Below, piece after piece: positions 1 to 9,049 of a DNA stretch of 64,000 nt. Both the position numbers and the translations under genes were made by a program. The notes below the pieces were generated by a model, which worked only from the letters and a program-made list of their open reading frames with translations, was not told the origin of the DNA and made no database searches. The stretch comes from Serinibacter arcticus (GTDB lineage: Bacteria > Actinomycetota > Actinomycetes > Actinomycetales > Beutenbergiaceae), in contig NZ_PYHR01000002.1 in assembly GCF_003121705.1 (NCBI RefSeq), positions 372,001 to 436,000 of the forward strand, read 5' to 3'. Position 1 is the stretch's first letter, and every line of letters starts with the position of its first letter.

Positions 1-803
1 GCCATCCAGGCGGGCTCGTCGGTCGGCGCGACCCACACCGAGCGCTCGAGCGAGGCGGCGTCGTCCGCGAGCACGTTGGCCGTGCCGTCCTTGAACCCGA
101 AGAGGTTGCGCGGGGTGGCCTGCGCGGTCGTCGTCCGCGAGGTCCGGCCGAACCCCATCTGCGACCACCGCACGTGGGCGGTCCCGAACGCGATCCGGCT
201 GAGGTTGCGGATCGCGTGGACCGCGACCTGCGGGTCGTCCGCGCACGCCTGGATGCACAGGTCGCCGTGCGAGGACTCCGCCTTGAGCACGTCGCCGAGG
301 AAGGGCGGCAGGGGCGCCAGGCCCGGCGGGCGCCGGTCGGCGATCCCGAACCGGTCGACGCCGTCGAGCTCGAACAGCGTCGGCCCGAGGCCGATCGTGA
401 TCGTGAGCGACGAGGCCGGCAGGCCGAAGGCCTCACCGGTGTCGTCCGGCGGGGCGTCGAGGGGACCGGCGACCGCTCCGGAGGCCGAGACGTCCAGCCC
501 CTGCGTCAGCCGCGACGCGGCGTAGCTCCAGTCCTTCAGGAGCGCCACGAGGTCCTTCCGCGTGGCCCGGGAGGACAGGTCGAAGGACGCGAGGTGCAGG
601 TGGTCCTGCACCGGCGTCGTGATCCCCGCCTGGTGATCGCCGTGGAAGGGGTGCGGGGCGTCGCCGTCGTGCCCAGCGCCGCTGACCGAGAACCGCCCGG
701 CGGCGGCGCCGACGGCGCCCACCGCGAGCCCCGCCGCCCCCAGGCCGAGGGCCTGGCGACGGGAGGGGCCGCGACGGACGCCGGGCTGCACGGACTCGGT
801 CAC
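1..803 (-). CDS. efeB: EfeB, Dyp-type heme peroxidase / deferrochelatase (3' end outside window)
   Basis: Heme-dependent DyP peroxidase of the EfeUOB iron-uptake system, exported folded through the Tat pathway. Reading from a GTG at 803 gives a Tat signal with the twin arginine in PSRRQALGLG (about residues 14-23) and an Ala/Gly-rich hydrophobic stretch. The DyP hallmark GFKDGTAN lies near residue 235, its Asp being the usual distal catalytic residue. About 267 residues are present; the C-terminal third, which should carry the proximal His region, lies beyond base 1. Only one base separates the start from the efeO stop, so it is the third gene of the operon and probably translationally coupled. 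Assignment by motif and operon context is firm. Confidence 0.93.
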   Translation of the reverse strand, partial: MTESVQPGVRRGPSRRQALGLGAAGLAVGAVGAAAGRFSVSGAGHDGDAPHPFHGDHQAGITTPVQDHLHLASFDLSSRATRKDLVALLKDWSYAASRLTQGLDVSASGAVAGPLDAPPDDTGEAFGLPASSLTITIGLGPTLFELDGVDRFGIADRRPPGLAPLPPFLGDVLKAESSHGDLCIQACADDPQVAVHAIRNLSRIAFGTAHVRWSQMGFGRTSRTTTAQATPRNLFGFKDGTANVLADDAASLERSVWVAPTDEPAWM

Positions 804-804
804 G

Positions 805-2043
805 TCAGGCGAGCACCGTCGTGGTGAGCTGCGAGAGCGGCTCGGCGAGCGCGTTGATGAGGTCGGACAGTTCCTTCTTGTCGGCGTCCGTGAGCTCGGA
901 GTACGTCACGAAGCCGGCGTCGAGCGACCCGTGGGCGGCAAGCGACTCCTCGAGTGCGGTGTAGCCGTCCGCGATCTCCACGGTGAGGGCCTCGCCGTCC
1001 TCGCCCTGGGCGATCGCGAGGTCCTCCACCAACGAGAACGCCATCTTCGAGCCCTCGACGTTGGCGGCGAAGTCCCACAGGTCCGTCCCGGACCACCAGT
1101 CCTCCTCGCCCGTGATCTTGCCCGTGGCGACCTCGTCGAGCAGCGCGATCGCGCCGTTGGAGATCCAGTCGACGCCCTGGTCGTCGAGGAAGGTCGTGAA
1201 CTCGTCGGAGTGGACGTAGTCGTACAGCTCGGTGACGTCCTCGACCAGGAGCCGGCCGAACTCGGCCCGCTCCGCCGGCGTCGACGGCGCCCAGTCCTGG
1301 AACGCGTCCGTCTCGCCGTCGGAGTTGAGGGTGCCAGGCGCCGGCTCCCAGAGGTCCTTCTCGATGCGGTGGAAGCCGGTCCAGTCCAGGCCCTCGGCGA
1401 CGGCGTCGACCTCGCGGTAGTCGATGCGCGGGTCGAGGTCGCCCAACGCCTCGGCGACCGGCTCGACGCGCTCGTAGTAGGCGCGCACCTGCGGGAACGC
1501 CTCCTTCGCCGCGTCGTCGTCGCCGTCGGTGTAGAGCGTGACGAACGCCTCGGTCTCGGGCAGCAGCTGCGCGACCTGGTCCTTGACGAACGCGGCGTAC
1601 AGATCGACCGCGTCCTGCTTGAGCTCGGCGTCGGGTCCGGTGAGCTCGACGCGGTCGCCGCTCACGGTGAACGCGGTGGACCCCACGCCGGCGCCGATCA
1701 TGCCGGGCTTGCACATCGTGAGGTAGTCGCCCGGCTGGGCGGTCACCGTCAGCGTGCGCTGCTCGGCGGGAGCGATGTTCTCGACCTCGCCCACGATCCG
1801 CAGCCCGTCGGAGGCCATGAGGTAGAACTCGGTGACCTGGTCGCCGTCGTTGGTCACCTCGAACTGCAGCGTGCCGGACGACGCCTCGGTCGCGCTCACC
1901 TCGCAGGCGGAGTCCGTGGACGTCACGGTGAGCGCGCCGTCGGCGGACTCGGGGGAGTTCGGCACGCAGGCGCTGGTGGCGAGCGTGGCGAGCGCGACGG
2001 CGGCCAGTGCCGCCCTCGTGCGGGACGTCAGGGGGGAGGTCAT
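805..2043 (-). CDS. efeO: EfeO, periplasmic/lipoprotein-like iron-binding component
   Basis: 412 aa extracytoplasmic component of the ferrous-iron transporter EfeUOB. The N-terminus is a signal sequence ending in LATSAC, which resembles a lipobox with a weak -3 position. A cupredoxin-like EfeO_N region follows (about residues 35-130), then the imelysin/M75-type helical domain, whose metal-binding HxxE motif is seen in FHRIEKDLW near residue 220. The family is thought to bind iron and pass it to the EfeU permease. The ATG overlaps the efeU stop (ATGA), so the two are translationally coupled; efeB follows after one base. Length and domain order match the full-length EfeO type. Confidence 0.94.
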   Translation of the reverse strand: MTSPLTSRTRAALAAVALATLATSACVPNSPESADGALTVTSTDSACEVSATEASSGTLQFEVTNDGDQVTEFYLMASDGLRIVGEVENIAPAEQRTLTVTAQPGDYLTMCKPGMIGAGVGSTAFTVSGDRVELTGPDAELKQDAVDLYAAFVKDQVAQLLPETEAFVTLYTDGDDDAAKEAFPQVRAYYERVEPVAEALGDLDPRIDYREVDAVAEGLDWTGFHRIEKDLWEPAPGTLNSDGETDAFQDWAPSTPAERAEFGRLLVEDVTELYDYVHSDEFTTFLDDQGVDWISNGAIALLDEVATGKITGEEDWWSGTDLWDFAANVEGSKMAFSLVEDLAIAQGEDGEALTVEIADGYTALEESLAAHGSLDAGFVTYSELTDADKKELSDLINALAEPLSQLTTTVLA

Positions 2044-2951
2044 GCTGCTCCTTCGGGTACCCGGACCGGTGCCGGGGTGGGGCGGGACGGGAAGGCACGG
2101 CGCACGAAGGCCGTGCCGACGACGGCGAGGTAGAGGGCCCAGGCGGTGATCTCGAGCCAGGTCATCTCGGGGGTGAAGCCGAGGGTGCCCTTGAGAACGG
2201 CGGCGAGCGCGCCGTCCGGGGCGATGACGTGCGCGATCTGGAACGCCCAGCCGAACGGGAAGCCGGGGAGCCCGACGGCGACCGCACCCGTCGCGGCGTC
2301 GATCGGCGCGAGCGCGGTGAACGGGCCGGGCAGGAAGGCGGCCTCCTGCAGGTCGTGCACGCCGTAGGCGAGCACGCCGGCGGCGACCACCACGAGCGCG
2401 GCGCCCGTCCACCGGAAGAAGACGGCGAGGTTGATCCTCACCATCCCGCGGTAGATGAGCCAGCCGAGCGCGACGGCGGTGAGCAGGCCCAGGACCGCGC
2501 CGAGCACGGCCCCTGGGCCGTTGCCGAAGGAGCGCACGGTCGACCACAGGAACAGCGTCGTCTCGATGCCCTCGCGGGCCACGGAGATGAAGCCGATGCT
2601 CACCAGGCCCCAGGCGGAGCGGGCGAGGGCGGCGTCGACCTGGTCGTGGAGCTCGCCCGCGAGCCCGCGCGCGGCGCCGAGCATCCAGAACACCATCCAC
2701 GTCACGAGCGCGACCGTGACGATCGAGAGGATCCCGCCGATCGCCTCCTGCGCGCGGAAGCTGAGTCCGTACGCGCCGAAGGTGAGGATGGCGCCGAGCG
2801 CGAGCGACCCGACGACGGCGAGGCCCACACCTGCCCACAGGCGTGGCAGGACGGCGGTCCGGCCGGTCCTGTGGAGGTAGGCGACGAGGATCCCGACGAC
2901 GAGCGCGGCCTCGAGGCCTTCGCGCAGGCCGATGAGGAAGGTGGCGAGCAC
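2040..2951 (-). CDS. efeU: EfeU, FTR1-family iron permease
   Basis: 303 aa polytopic membrane protein homologous to yeast Ftr1p. Two REGxE iron-binding motifs are visible: REGLE near residues 9-13 and REGIE near residue 128, each within a hydrophobic helix, as expected of the two half-repeats. About seven transmembrane segments are apparent. It forms the membrane channel for iron oxidised or handled by EfeB and EfeO. The start is GTG at 2951, preceded at about six bases by GGAAGGA, a good ribosome binding site. It is the first gene of the operon and its upstream region carries a DtxR/IdeR-like box. Confidence 0.95.
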   Translation of the reverse strand: MLATFLIGLREGLEAALVVGILVAYLHRTGRTAVLPRLWAGVGLAVVGSLALGAILTFGAYGLSFRAQEAIGGILSIVTVALVTWMVFWMLGAARGLAGELHDQVDAALARSAWGLVSIGFISVAREGIETTLFLWSTVRSFGNGPGAVLGAVLGLLTAVALGWLIYRGMVRINLAVFFRWTGAALVVVAAGVLAYGVHDLQEAAFLPGPFTALAPIDAATGAVAVGLPGFPFGWAFQIAHVIAPDGALAAVLKGTLGFTPEMTWLEITAWALYLAVVGTAFVRRAFPSRPTPAPVRVPEGAA

Positions 2952-2994
2952 TCACGGTCCTTCCGGCGGGGAGCGGGCCGGACGAGTCACGAGG

Positions 2995-3013
2995 TGAGGT
3001 TCGGCTTACCTAT
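2995..3013. promoter_or_regulatory. Candidate IdeR/DtxR iron box upstream of efeUOB
   Basis: TGAGGTTCGGCTTACCTAT matches the actinobacterial DtxR/IdeR consensus TTAGGTTAGGCTAACCTAA at 15 of 19 positions, keeping both AGGTT/ACCTA arms. It lies about 45-60 bases upstream of the efeU start. Iron-loaded IdeR would repress efeUOB here; that is inferred from site quality and the iron-uptake genes downstream. Confidence 0.82.
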
Positions 3014-3104
3014 TACCGGGGAAGGTACTCCTGCATCGAGACGGTCAGCAACGGACTCGCGTGTGACGAGCGTCACCGAGTGCGACGGACCTGATCCGCC
3101 GGGA

Positions 3105-4643
3105 TCAGTCCCCGTCCGGACCGACGGCTCGCAGCGCCCACCAGATCTCGGCCCTGGCGTCCATCGTCGCGAGATCGCGCCCCAGCAGGCGGGCCGCCCG
3201 GTCGACGAGCGCCCGGAGCGTGTGGCGGTGGATCCCGAGGGAGCGGGCCGCCGGATCCCACTGGCAGCCGTGCGTCAGCCACGCCCGCAGCGCCGCGAGG
3301 AGGTCGACGCGCTCGTCGGCGGCGAGCGGGGCCAGGAGCGCGCGGGCCACGTCGCGCGCGCCCGGCGTCATCGAGATCCACTCCAGCGGCCGCCCTGCCA
3401 GGTCGCCGAAGAGGCGCAGCTCGCCCGGGTCGGCGCCGGTGACGGCGACCCCCGCCTCCCGGAAGGCCCGCGGCAGCTCGGGGTGGGCCACGGCGCCCGA
3501 CAGGCCCGCGGTGGCACCGGGCGCGCCGGCCAGGGCCGTGGCGACCTCCGCCGCGGCGCCCGCGGGGACGAGCGCGACGATCTCCTGCTCGTGCAGCGCC
3601 CCGAACCCGGGCAGCGGCCGCAGCAGGGCCCGGGCCCGCTCCAGGTCCGCGGCCTCGCCCCGGACGCGGAGCACCCGGACGGGCGCCGGGGGGAGCGGGG
3701 TCCCGAGGCGGCGCGCGGCCGTGCGGACGGCGTCGGCGTGGCCGGCGACCGCGAGCGCGACGACGGCGGAGGCCACCTGGTCCCGCGCCTGCAGACCGCG
3801 GCGGTCCTGCTCGAGCGAGAGGCCCGCCAGCGCCGAGGCTGTGGCCAGCACGCCGGTCTCGACGGCGTCGGGGGCCGCGTCGCCGACCCGGACCAGGACG
3901 CCGCGGAGCTCGCCGGCTCGCCCGAGGGTCTGGCACGTGGCGTGCCGGCCCTCGACGTCCAGGGTGGTGGCGGCACGTCGGCCGTCACGCAGCAGGCGGG
4001 TCGCCTCCTCCCGCAGCGCCGGCCACGGGGCGGCGGCCAGGGCGGCGGGGGAGAGAAAGCGACCGTCGTGGCCCCAGGCGCGCACCCGGTCCGGCTCGAC
4101 CACCCCGATCTGGGTCCCGGTCTGCTCGGCGACGCCCGCGAGCGAGGCGGCGAGACCGTCGAGGCGGTGCGCGGCCGACGTCACCGCCCGGGTCGCCCGG
4201 ACGCCCCAGTCGGCCCGAGCGCGGCCGGCGCGCGTCCGCTCCTCGGCGACCCAGGACGCCACCGCGACGAACGGCGTCGCGTACGGCACCTCGAACAGCG
4301 GCAGCCGCGCCTCGCGGCAGGCTCGCACCAGCGCCGCCGGCGGCGCGCCGCGCACGACGTCGGAGCCGTGGCCGAGCGCGAGCACTCCCGCGGTGACGAG
4401 GCGGGCCACGTAGGCCCCCGTGGTGCTGTCCGGGCGCGACGCGTGCGGCGCGGCCTCGTCGTCGGGCAGCTGCGTCCCGGTCGTCAGGACGACGGACCCG
4501 GGTTCCAGGAACGGCGTCGGGTCGAGCAGGTCGGTGCCGTGGGCCCAGGTCACGGTCGCGGTCAGCGCCTCGGCGTCGCCGTCGACGATGACGCGCAGGG
4601 CGAGCGGGCGGTGCGCGATCAGGGACCCCAGCGTCGGTTGCAC
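3105..4643 (-). CDS. PucR-family transcriptional regulator
   Basis: 512 aa. The N-terminal half has the PucR/purine-catabolism domain layout (start QPTLGSL, then TTGTQLPDD and a FEVPYATPFVAVA segment). The C-terminal 60 residues form the PucR helix-turn-helix (HTH_30), with the characteristic stretch SLGIHRHTLRALVDRAARL. The start is GTG at 4643; a nearby ATG at 4651 is out of frame. It is divergent from the putrescine/GABA operon with 115 bases between the starts, the usual layout of a local regulator. The inferred role is control of that operon in response to putrescine, GABA or an aldehyde intermediate. The effector is not visible in sequence. Confidence 0.9.
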   Translation of the reverse strand: MQPTLGSLIAHRPLALRVIVDGDAEALTATVTWAHGTDLLDPTPFLEPGSVVLTTGTQLPDDEAAPHASRPDSTTGAYVARLVTAGVLALGHGSDVVRGAPPAALVRACREARLPLFEVPYATPFVAVASWVAEERTRAGRARADWGVRATRAVTSAAHRLDGLAASLAGVAEQTGTQIGVVEPDRVRAWGHDGRFLSPAALAAAPWPALREEATRLLRDGRRAATTLDVEGRHATCQTLGRAGELRGVLVRVGDAAPDAVETGVLATASALAGLSLEQDRRGLQARDQVASAVVALAVAGHADAVRTAARRLGTPLPPAPVRVLRVRGEAADLERARALLRPLPGFGALHEQEIVALVPAGAAAEVATALAGAPGATAGLSGAVAHPELPRAFREAGVAVTGADPGELRLFGDLAGRPLEWISMTPGARDVARALLAPLAADERVDLLAALRAWLTHGCQWDPAARSLGIHRHTLRALVDRAARLLGRDLATMDARAEIWWALRAVGPDGD

Positions 4644-4653
4644 GCCGTCATGC

Positions 4654-4699
4654 TGCCACAGTGGCAGATCCACGCCGGATCCCCGACGATCTGGCACTG
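4654..4699. promoter_or_regulatory. Divergent operator/promoter region between the PucR gene and gabT
   Basis: Two symmetric elements are seen. TGCCAC-A-GTGGCA (4654-4666) is a perfect palindrome. CAGTGGCAGATC (4659-4670) and GATCTGGCACTG (4688-4699) form an 11-of-12 inverted repeat. A TACGCT hexamer at 4722-4727 could be the gabT -10 element. A PucR-family binding site is the natural inference; the consensus of this subfamily is unknown to me. Confidence 0.5.
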
Positions 4700-4758
4700 C
4701 CCGCGTGAGGTGGCCCACTCCTACGCTGGCGCACACCGAACCCGAAGGAGAGCGCGCC

Positions 4759-6096
4759 GTGACGACCACCCCCACGTCCACCACCGACCTGCCCCAGGTG
4801 CGGCAGCTGGTGACCTCGATCCCCGGCCCCCGCTCGTACGAGCTGATGCGGCGGAAGCTGGCCGCGGTCCCCACCGCCGTCGGCACGACGATGCCGGTCT
4901 TCGCCGCACGCGCCGGTGGCGGTGTCGTCGTCGACGTCGACGGCAACTCGCTCATCGACCTCGGCTCGGGCATCGCTGTCACGGGGGTCGGCAACAGCGC
5001 GCCCCGGGTCGTGGCGGCCGTCACCGAGCAGGTGGCCGACTTCACGCACACGTGCTTCATGATCACCCCGTACGAGCAGTACGTGGCCGTGGCGGAGAAG
5101 CTCAACGCCCTCACGCCGGGCGACCACGACAAGCGCACCGCGCTCTTCAACTCCGGGGCCGAGGCGGTCGAGAACGCCGTCAAGATCGCCCGCGTCGCCA
5201 CGGGGCGGACCGCCGTCGTCGCGTTCGACCACGCCTACCACGGGCGGACGAGCCTCACGATGGCGCTGACGGCGAAGGTCAAGCCGTACAAGGACGGGTT
5301 CGGGCCGTTCTCGCCCGAGGTCTACCGCACGTCGGCGTCCTACCCCTACCGCGACCGCCTCACAGGTCAGGAGGCGCTCGACCGCGCGATCGCCCAGATC
5401 ACCACGCAGGTCGGGGTCGCCAACCTCGCGGCCGTCATCATCGAGCCGATCCAGGGCGAGGGTGGCTTCATCGTCCCGGCCGACGGGTTCCTCGAGGGGC
5501 TCGTGGCCTGGTGCCGCGAGAACGGCGTCGTCTTCATCGCCGACGAGGTCCAGACCGGATTCGCCCGCACGGGCGCGATGTTCGCCAGCGAGCACTTCGG
5601 GATCGTGCCCGACCTCGTCGTCACCGCGAAGGGCATCGCCGGCGGGCTGCCGCTGTCGGCCGTCACGGGCCGCGCCGAGCTGATGGACGCGCCCGGCGCC
5701 GGGGGGCTGGGCGGCACCTACGGCGGCAACCCGATCGCGTGCGCCGCCGCGCTCGCCGCCATCGAGACGTACGAGGCGGACGACCTGGCGGGGGCGGCCC
5801 GGGCCATCGAGGAGCTCGCCGTCGGTCGTCTGCGCGCCGCCCAGGAGGGCGACCACCGCATCGGTGACGTCCGCGGGCTGGGCGCGATGATCGCCGTCGA
5901 GCTGGTCGACGACGAGGGGAACCCCGACGCCGCGCTCACCCAGCGCGTCGTGAGGGCCGCGCACGCGCAGGGCGTCATCGTCCTCACGTGCGGCACGTAC
6001 GGGAACGTGGTGCGGCTGCTGCCACCCCTGACGATCCCGCTCGAGCTGCTCGCCGAGGGACTGGACGTCCTGCTCGACGCGCTGGCCGGCGCATGA
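4759..6096 (+). CDS. gabT: 4-aminobutyrate aminotransferase
   Basis: 445 aa class-III PLP aminotransferase that transfers the amino group of GABA to 2-oxoglutarate, giving succinate semialdehyde. Seen: FNSGAEAVENAVKIAR (PLP-phosphate contact), DEVQTGFARTG, and AKGIAGGLPLSA with the Schiff-base lysine near residue 290. Length fits bacterial GabT. The start is GTG at 4759, with AAGGAG at 4745-4750 as ribosome binding site. It is the first gene of the catabolic operon. Its stop overlaps the gabD start (ATGA at 6093-6096), so the two steps are coupled. Ornithine or other omega-amino acid activity cannot be excluded, but neighbours favour GABA. Confidence 0.92.
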   Translation: MTTTPTSTTDLPQVRQLVTSIPGPRSYELMRRKLAAVPTAVGTTMPVFAARAGGGVVVDVDGNSLIDLGSGIAVTGVGNSAPRVVAAVTEQVADFTHTCFMITPYEQYVAVAEKLNALTPGDHDKRTALFNSGAEAVENAVKIARVATGRTAVVAFDHAYHGRTSLTMALTAKVKPYKDGFGPFSPEVYRTSASYPYRDRLTGQEALDRAIAQITTQVGVANLAAVIIEPIQGEGGFIVPADGFLEGLVAWCRENGVVFIADEVQTGFARTGAMFASEHFGIVPDLVVTAKGIAGGLPLSAVTGRAELMDAPGAGGLGGTYGGNPIACAAALAAIETYEADDLAGAARAIEELAVGRLRAAQEGDHRIGDVRGLGAMIAVELVDDEGNPDAALTQRVVRAAHAQGVIVLTCGTYGNVVRLLPPLTIPLELLAEGLDVLLDALAGA

Positions 6097-7555
6097 GCGC
6101 CGTGGTGGCGGGCGTCACGGCCCCGACGCAGCTCTTCGTCGGCGGCGCCTGGCGCGACGCCGAGGGGGCCGAGACCTTCGATGTCCGCGACCCCGCGACC
6201 GGTGAGGTGATCGCCGCCGTCGCCAGCGCCTCGGTCGGCGACGGTGCCGCGGCCCTGGACGCCGCGGTCGCCGCGCAGGCGGAGTGGGCGGCGACCTCGC
6301 CGCGCACGCGCTCGACGATCCTGCGCGACGCGTTCGACCTCCTGCAGGAGCGTCGCGAGGACTTCGCCGCCCTCATGACGGCGGAGATGGGCAAGCCCCT
6401 GGCCGAGGCCCGTGGCGAGGTCACCTACGGGGGCGAGTTCCTGCGCTGGTTCAGCGAGGAGGCCGCGCGCATCGGCGGCCACTACGGTCTCAACCCCGAG
6501 GGCACGGGCCGCGTCATCGTCACGCGTGTCCCCGTCGGACCGTGCCTGCTGATCACGCCGTGGAACTTCCCGCTCGCGATGGCGACGCGCAAGATCGCCC
6601 CGGCGATCGCCGCGGGCTGCACGAGCGTGATCAAGCCCGCCGAGCTGACACCGCTGACGACGCTCGCGTTCGTCGACCTGCTGCGCGAGGTCGGGCTGCC
6701 CGACGGCGTGGTGAACGCGATCCCGACGCACGACTCGCGCGGCGTGTGCGGCCCGATCATCGCCGACCGCCGGCTGCGCAAGCTCTCCTTCACCGGCTCG
6801 ACCGAGGTGGGCCGGGTGCTGCTGGCGCAGGCGGCCGAGGGCGTGCTGCGGACCTCGATGGAGCTCGGCGGCAACGCGCCGTTCCTCGTGCTGGCCGACG
6901 CGGACGTCGCGGCGGCCGTCGACGGCGCGATGCTCGCCAAGTTCCGCAACATCGGGCAGGCGTGCACCGCCGCCAACCGGTTCCTCGTCCACGCCGACCT
7001 CGCGCAGGAATTCACCGCGCTGCTCGCCGCGCGGGTGGAGGCGCTGGTGGTGGGGCCGGGTGACCGCGAGGGCACCACGATCGGTCCGCTGATCGACGCC
7101 GGGGCCGTCGAGCGCGTCACCGCGCTCGTGGAGGAGGCCGTCGCGGCCGGAGCGCGCCGTGCCACGGACGTGGCTCTGCCGGACGACCTGCCCGACGGCG
7201 GCACGTACCTCGCCCCCGTGGTGCTGACGGACGTCCCCGCCGACGCCCGGATCCTGCACGAGGAGATCTTCGGCCCGGTCGTGACCATCACGACCTTCAC
7301 CGACGAGGACGAGGCGGTCGCCCAGGCCAACGGGACCGAGTTCGGTCTCGTCTCCTACGCCTACACGCGTGACCTCGCACGGGCCCAGCGTCTCGTCGAG
7401 CGGCTCGAGACCGGGATGACCGGGATCAACGTCGGGGTGGTGTCGAACGCCGCGGCCCCTTCGGCGGGGTCAAGGCCTCCGGGCTCGGCCGCGAGGGCGG
7501 GTCCGAGGGCCTCGAGGAGTACCAGTCCGTGAAGTACGCGCTCACACCGGCCTGA
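6093..7555 (+). CDS. gabD: Succinate-semialdehyde dehydrogenase (C-terminal frameshift as sequenced)
   Basis: Oxidises succinate semialdehyde to succinate with NAD(P)+. The protein shows [10 protein letters not shown] (general base Glu, about residue 256) and GQACTAANR (catalytic Cys, about 290). The initial frame runs in-family to [13 protein letters not shown], then goes out of frame at the C run 7456-7459. One extra base there restores [14 protein letters not shown] and an end at TGA 7553-7555, for a 487 aa protein. Catalytic residues lie upstream of the break. The start ATG overlaps the gabT stop. An under-called base is the likeliest cause. Confidence 0.88.
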
Positions 7556-7630
7556 GCCGGCCCGATCCGACCAGGTCCGCCCGTCCCACCGACCACACCG
7601 AACGCCCCCACCACAGCGAGAGGAGCACCG

Positions 7631-9049
7631 ATGGTGCTGCAGAACTGGATCGACGGAGCCTTCGTCGACGCGCACGGCACAGGACGGCTCGACGTCGTCA
7701 GCCCCGTCACGGAGGAGGTCGTCGCGGTCTCACCCGTGAGCGACGCCGAGGACGTGGACGCGGCCTATGCCGCCGCCGCGGGAGCCCGCCTCGCTTGGCG
7801 CCGCACCACCCCGGGTGAGCGGCAGCGGATGCTGCTCGCGTGGGCCGACGCGATCGAGGGTGCCGCCGACGAGCTCGTCGAGGCGCAGCACCGCAACACG
7901 GGCCAGCCGAAGGAGGCGATCCGGGTCGAGGAGGTCGTCACCGGCGCCGACCACGTCCGGTTCTTCGCCGGGGCCGCGCGCACGCTGAACGGTGCCGCGT
8001 CCGGGGAGTACCTCGCGGGCCACACCTCCCAGGTGCGTCGCGAGCCGATCGGCGTCGTCGGTCAGGTCACACCCTGGAACTACCCGATCATGATGGCGCT
8101 GTGGAAGATGGCGCCCGCGCTGGCGGCCGGGAACACGCTCGTCATCAAGCCCAGCGACACCACGCCCGAGTCCACGCTGGTGCTCGCGCGCCTCACGCAG
8201 GGGATCTTCCCCGACGGCGTCGTCAACCTCGTGCTCGGCGACGCCTCGACCGGCGCGCTCCTCACGTCCCACCGCAAGCCCGGCCTCGTGGCGATCACCG
8301 GGTCGGTCCGCGCGGGTCTCGCGGTGGCGGACGCCGCCGCGGGCAACCTCGCGCGCGCCCACCTCGAGCTGGGGGGCAAGGCGCCGGCGGCGGTGTTCGC
8401 CGGCGTCGACGTCGCGGCGACGGCCGAGGCCGTCGTGGGCGCGGCGTTCTTCAACGCCGGCCAGGACTGCACGGCCGTGACCCGCGTCCTCGTGCAGCAG
8501 GAGATTCACGACGAGCTGGTGGCCGCCCTGGTCGCCGCTGCCGAGGCGCTCACCGTCGGCGACGTCGAGGACGCCTACTACGGCCCGATGAACAACGCCA
8601 CGCACTTCGCCAAGGTGCTCCAGGTGATCGAGGACCTGCCCGCGCACGCCCGGATCGAGACCGGCGGCACCCGGATCGGCGACCGCGGCTACTTCATCGC
8701 CCCGACCGTCGTCAGCGGGGTCCGCCAGGACGACGCCGTGGTGCAGCAGGAGACCTTCGGCCCCGTCATCACGGTCCAGCCGTTCGCCGACGAGGCCGAG
8801 GCGGTCGAGCTCGCCAACGGTGTGGACTACGGGCTCGCCGCCAGCGTGTGGACGCGCGACGTCGCCCAGGCGGCCCGGCTCGCGGCCGACGTCGACGCGG
8901 GCTGCGTCTGGATCAACACCCACATCCCGCTGGTGGCCGAGATGCCGCACGGCGGGTTCAAGCACTCGGGCTACGGCAAGGACCTGTCGGTCTACGGGCT
9001 CGAGGACTACACCCGGATCAAGCACGTCATGACCGCGACGGAGGCCTAG
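7631..9049 (+). CDS. Gamma-aminobutyraldehyde dehydrogenase (PatD/PuuC-like)
   Basis: 472 aa aldehyde dehydrogenase. Seen: VTPWNYP (substrate/cofactor pocket), LELGGKAP (general base Glu), NAGQDCTA (nucleophilic Cys near residue 280), and ETFGPVITV. The GQDCTA active site and size resemble aminobutyraldehyde dehydrogenases, which oxidise 4-aminobutanal from putrescine oxidase to GABA. Context supports this: gabT/gabD lie upstream and an amine oxidase begins directly at the next base. RBS GAGAGGAG sits at about 7618-7625. A betaine-aldehyde or other aminoaldehyde dehydrogenase is an alternative by sequence alone. Confidence 0.85.
   Translation: MVLQNWIDGAFVDAHGTGRLDVVSPVTEEVVAVSPVSDAEDVDAAYAAAAGARLAWRRTTPGERQRMLLAWADAIEGAADELVEAQHRNTGQPKEAIRVEEVVTGADHVRFFAGAARTLNGAASGEYLAGHTSQVRREPIGVVGQVTPWNYPIMMALWKMAPALAAGNTLVIKPSDTTPESTLVLARLTQGIFPDGVVNLVLGDASTGALLTSHRKPGLVAITGSVRAGLAVADAAAGNLARAHLELGGKAPAAVFAGVDVAATAEAVVGAAFFNAGQDCTAVTRVLVQQEIHDELVAALVAAAEALTVGDVEDAYYGPMNNATHFAKVLQVIEDLPAHARIETGGTRIGDRGYFIAPTVVSGVRQDDAVVQQETFGPVITVQPFADEAEAVELANGVDYGLAASVWTRDVAQAARLAADVDAGCVWINTHIPLVAEMPHGGFKHSGYGKDLSVYGLEDYTRIKHVMTATEA

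Noticed and set aside
4649-4651. ATG as start of the PucR gene
   Set aside because: It is out of frame with the regulator; the GTG at 4643 gives the family N-terminus.
2007-5867. Very long open frame (about 1286 codons) on the plus strand over efeU, the PucR gene and gabT
   Set aside because: It is an antisense or out-of-frame artefact of high GC: Arg/Gly/Asp-rich, no domains, and it crosses well-supported genes on both strands.
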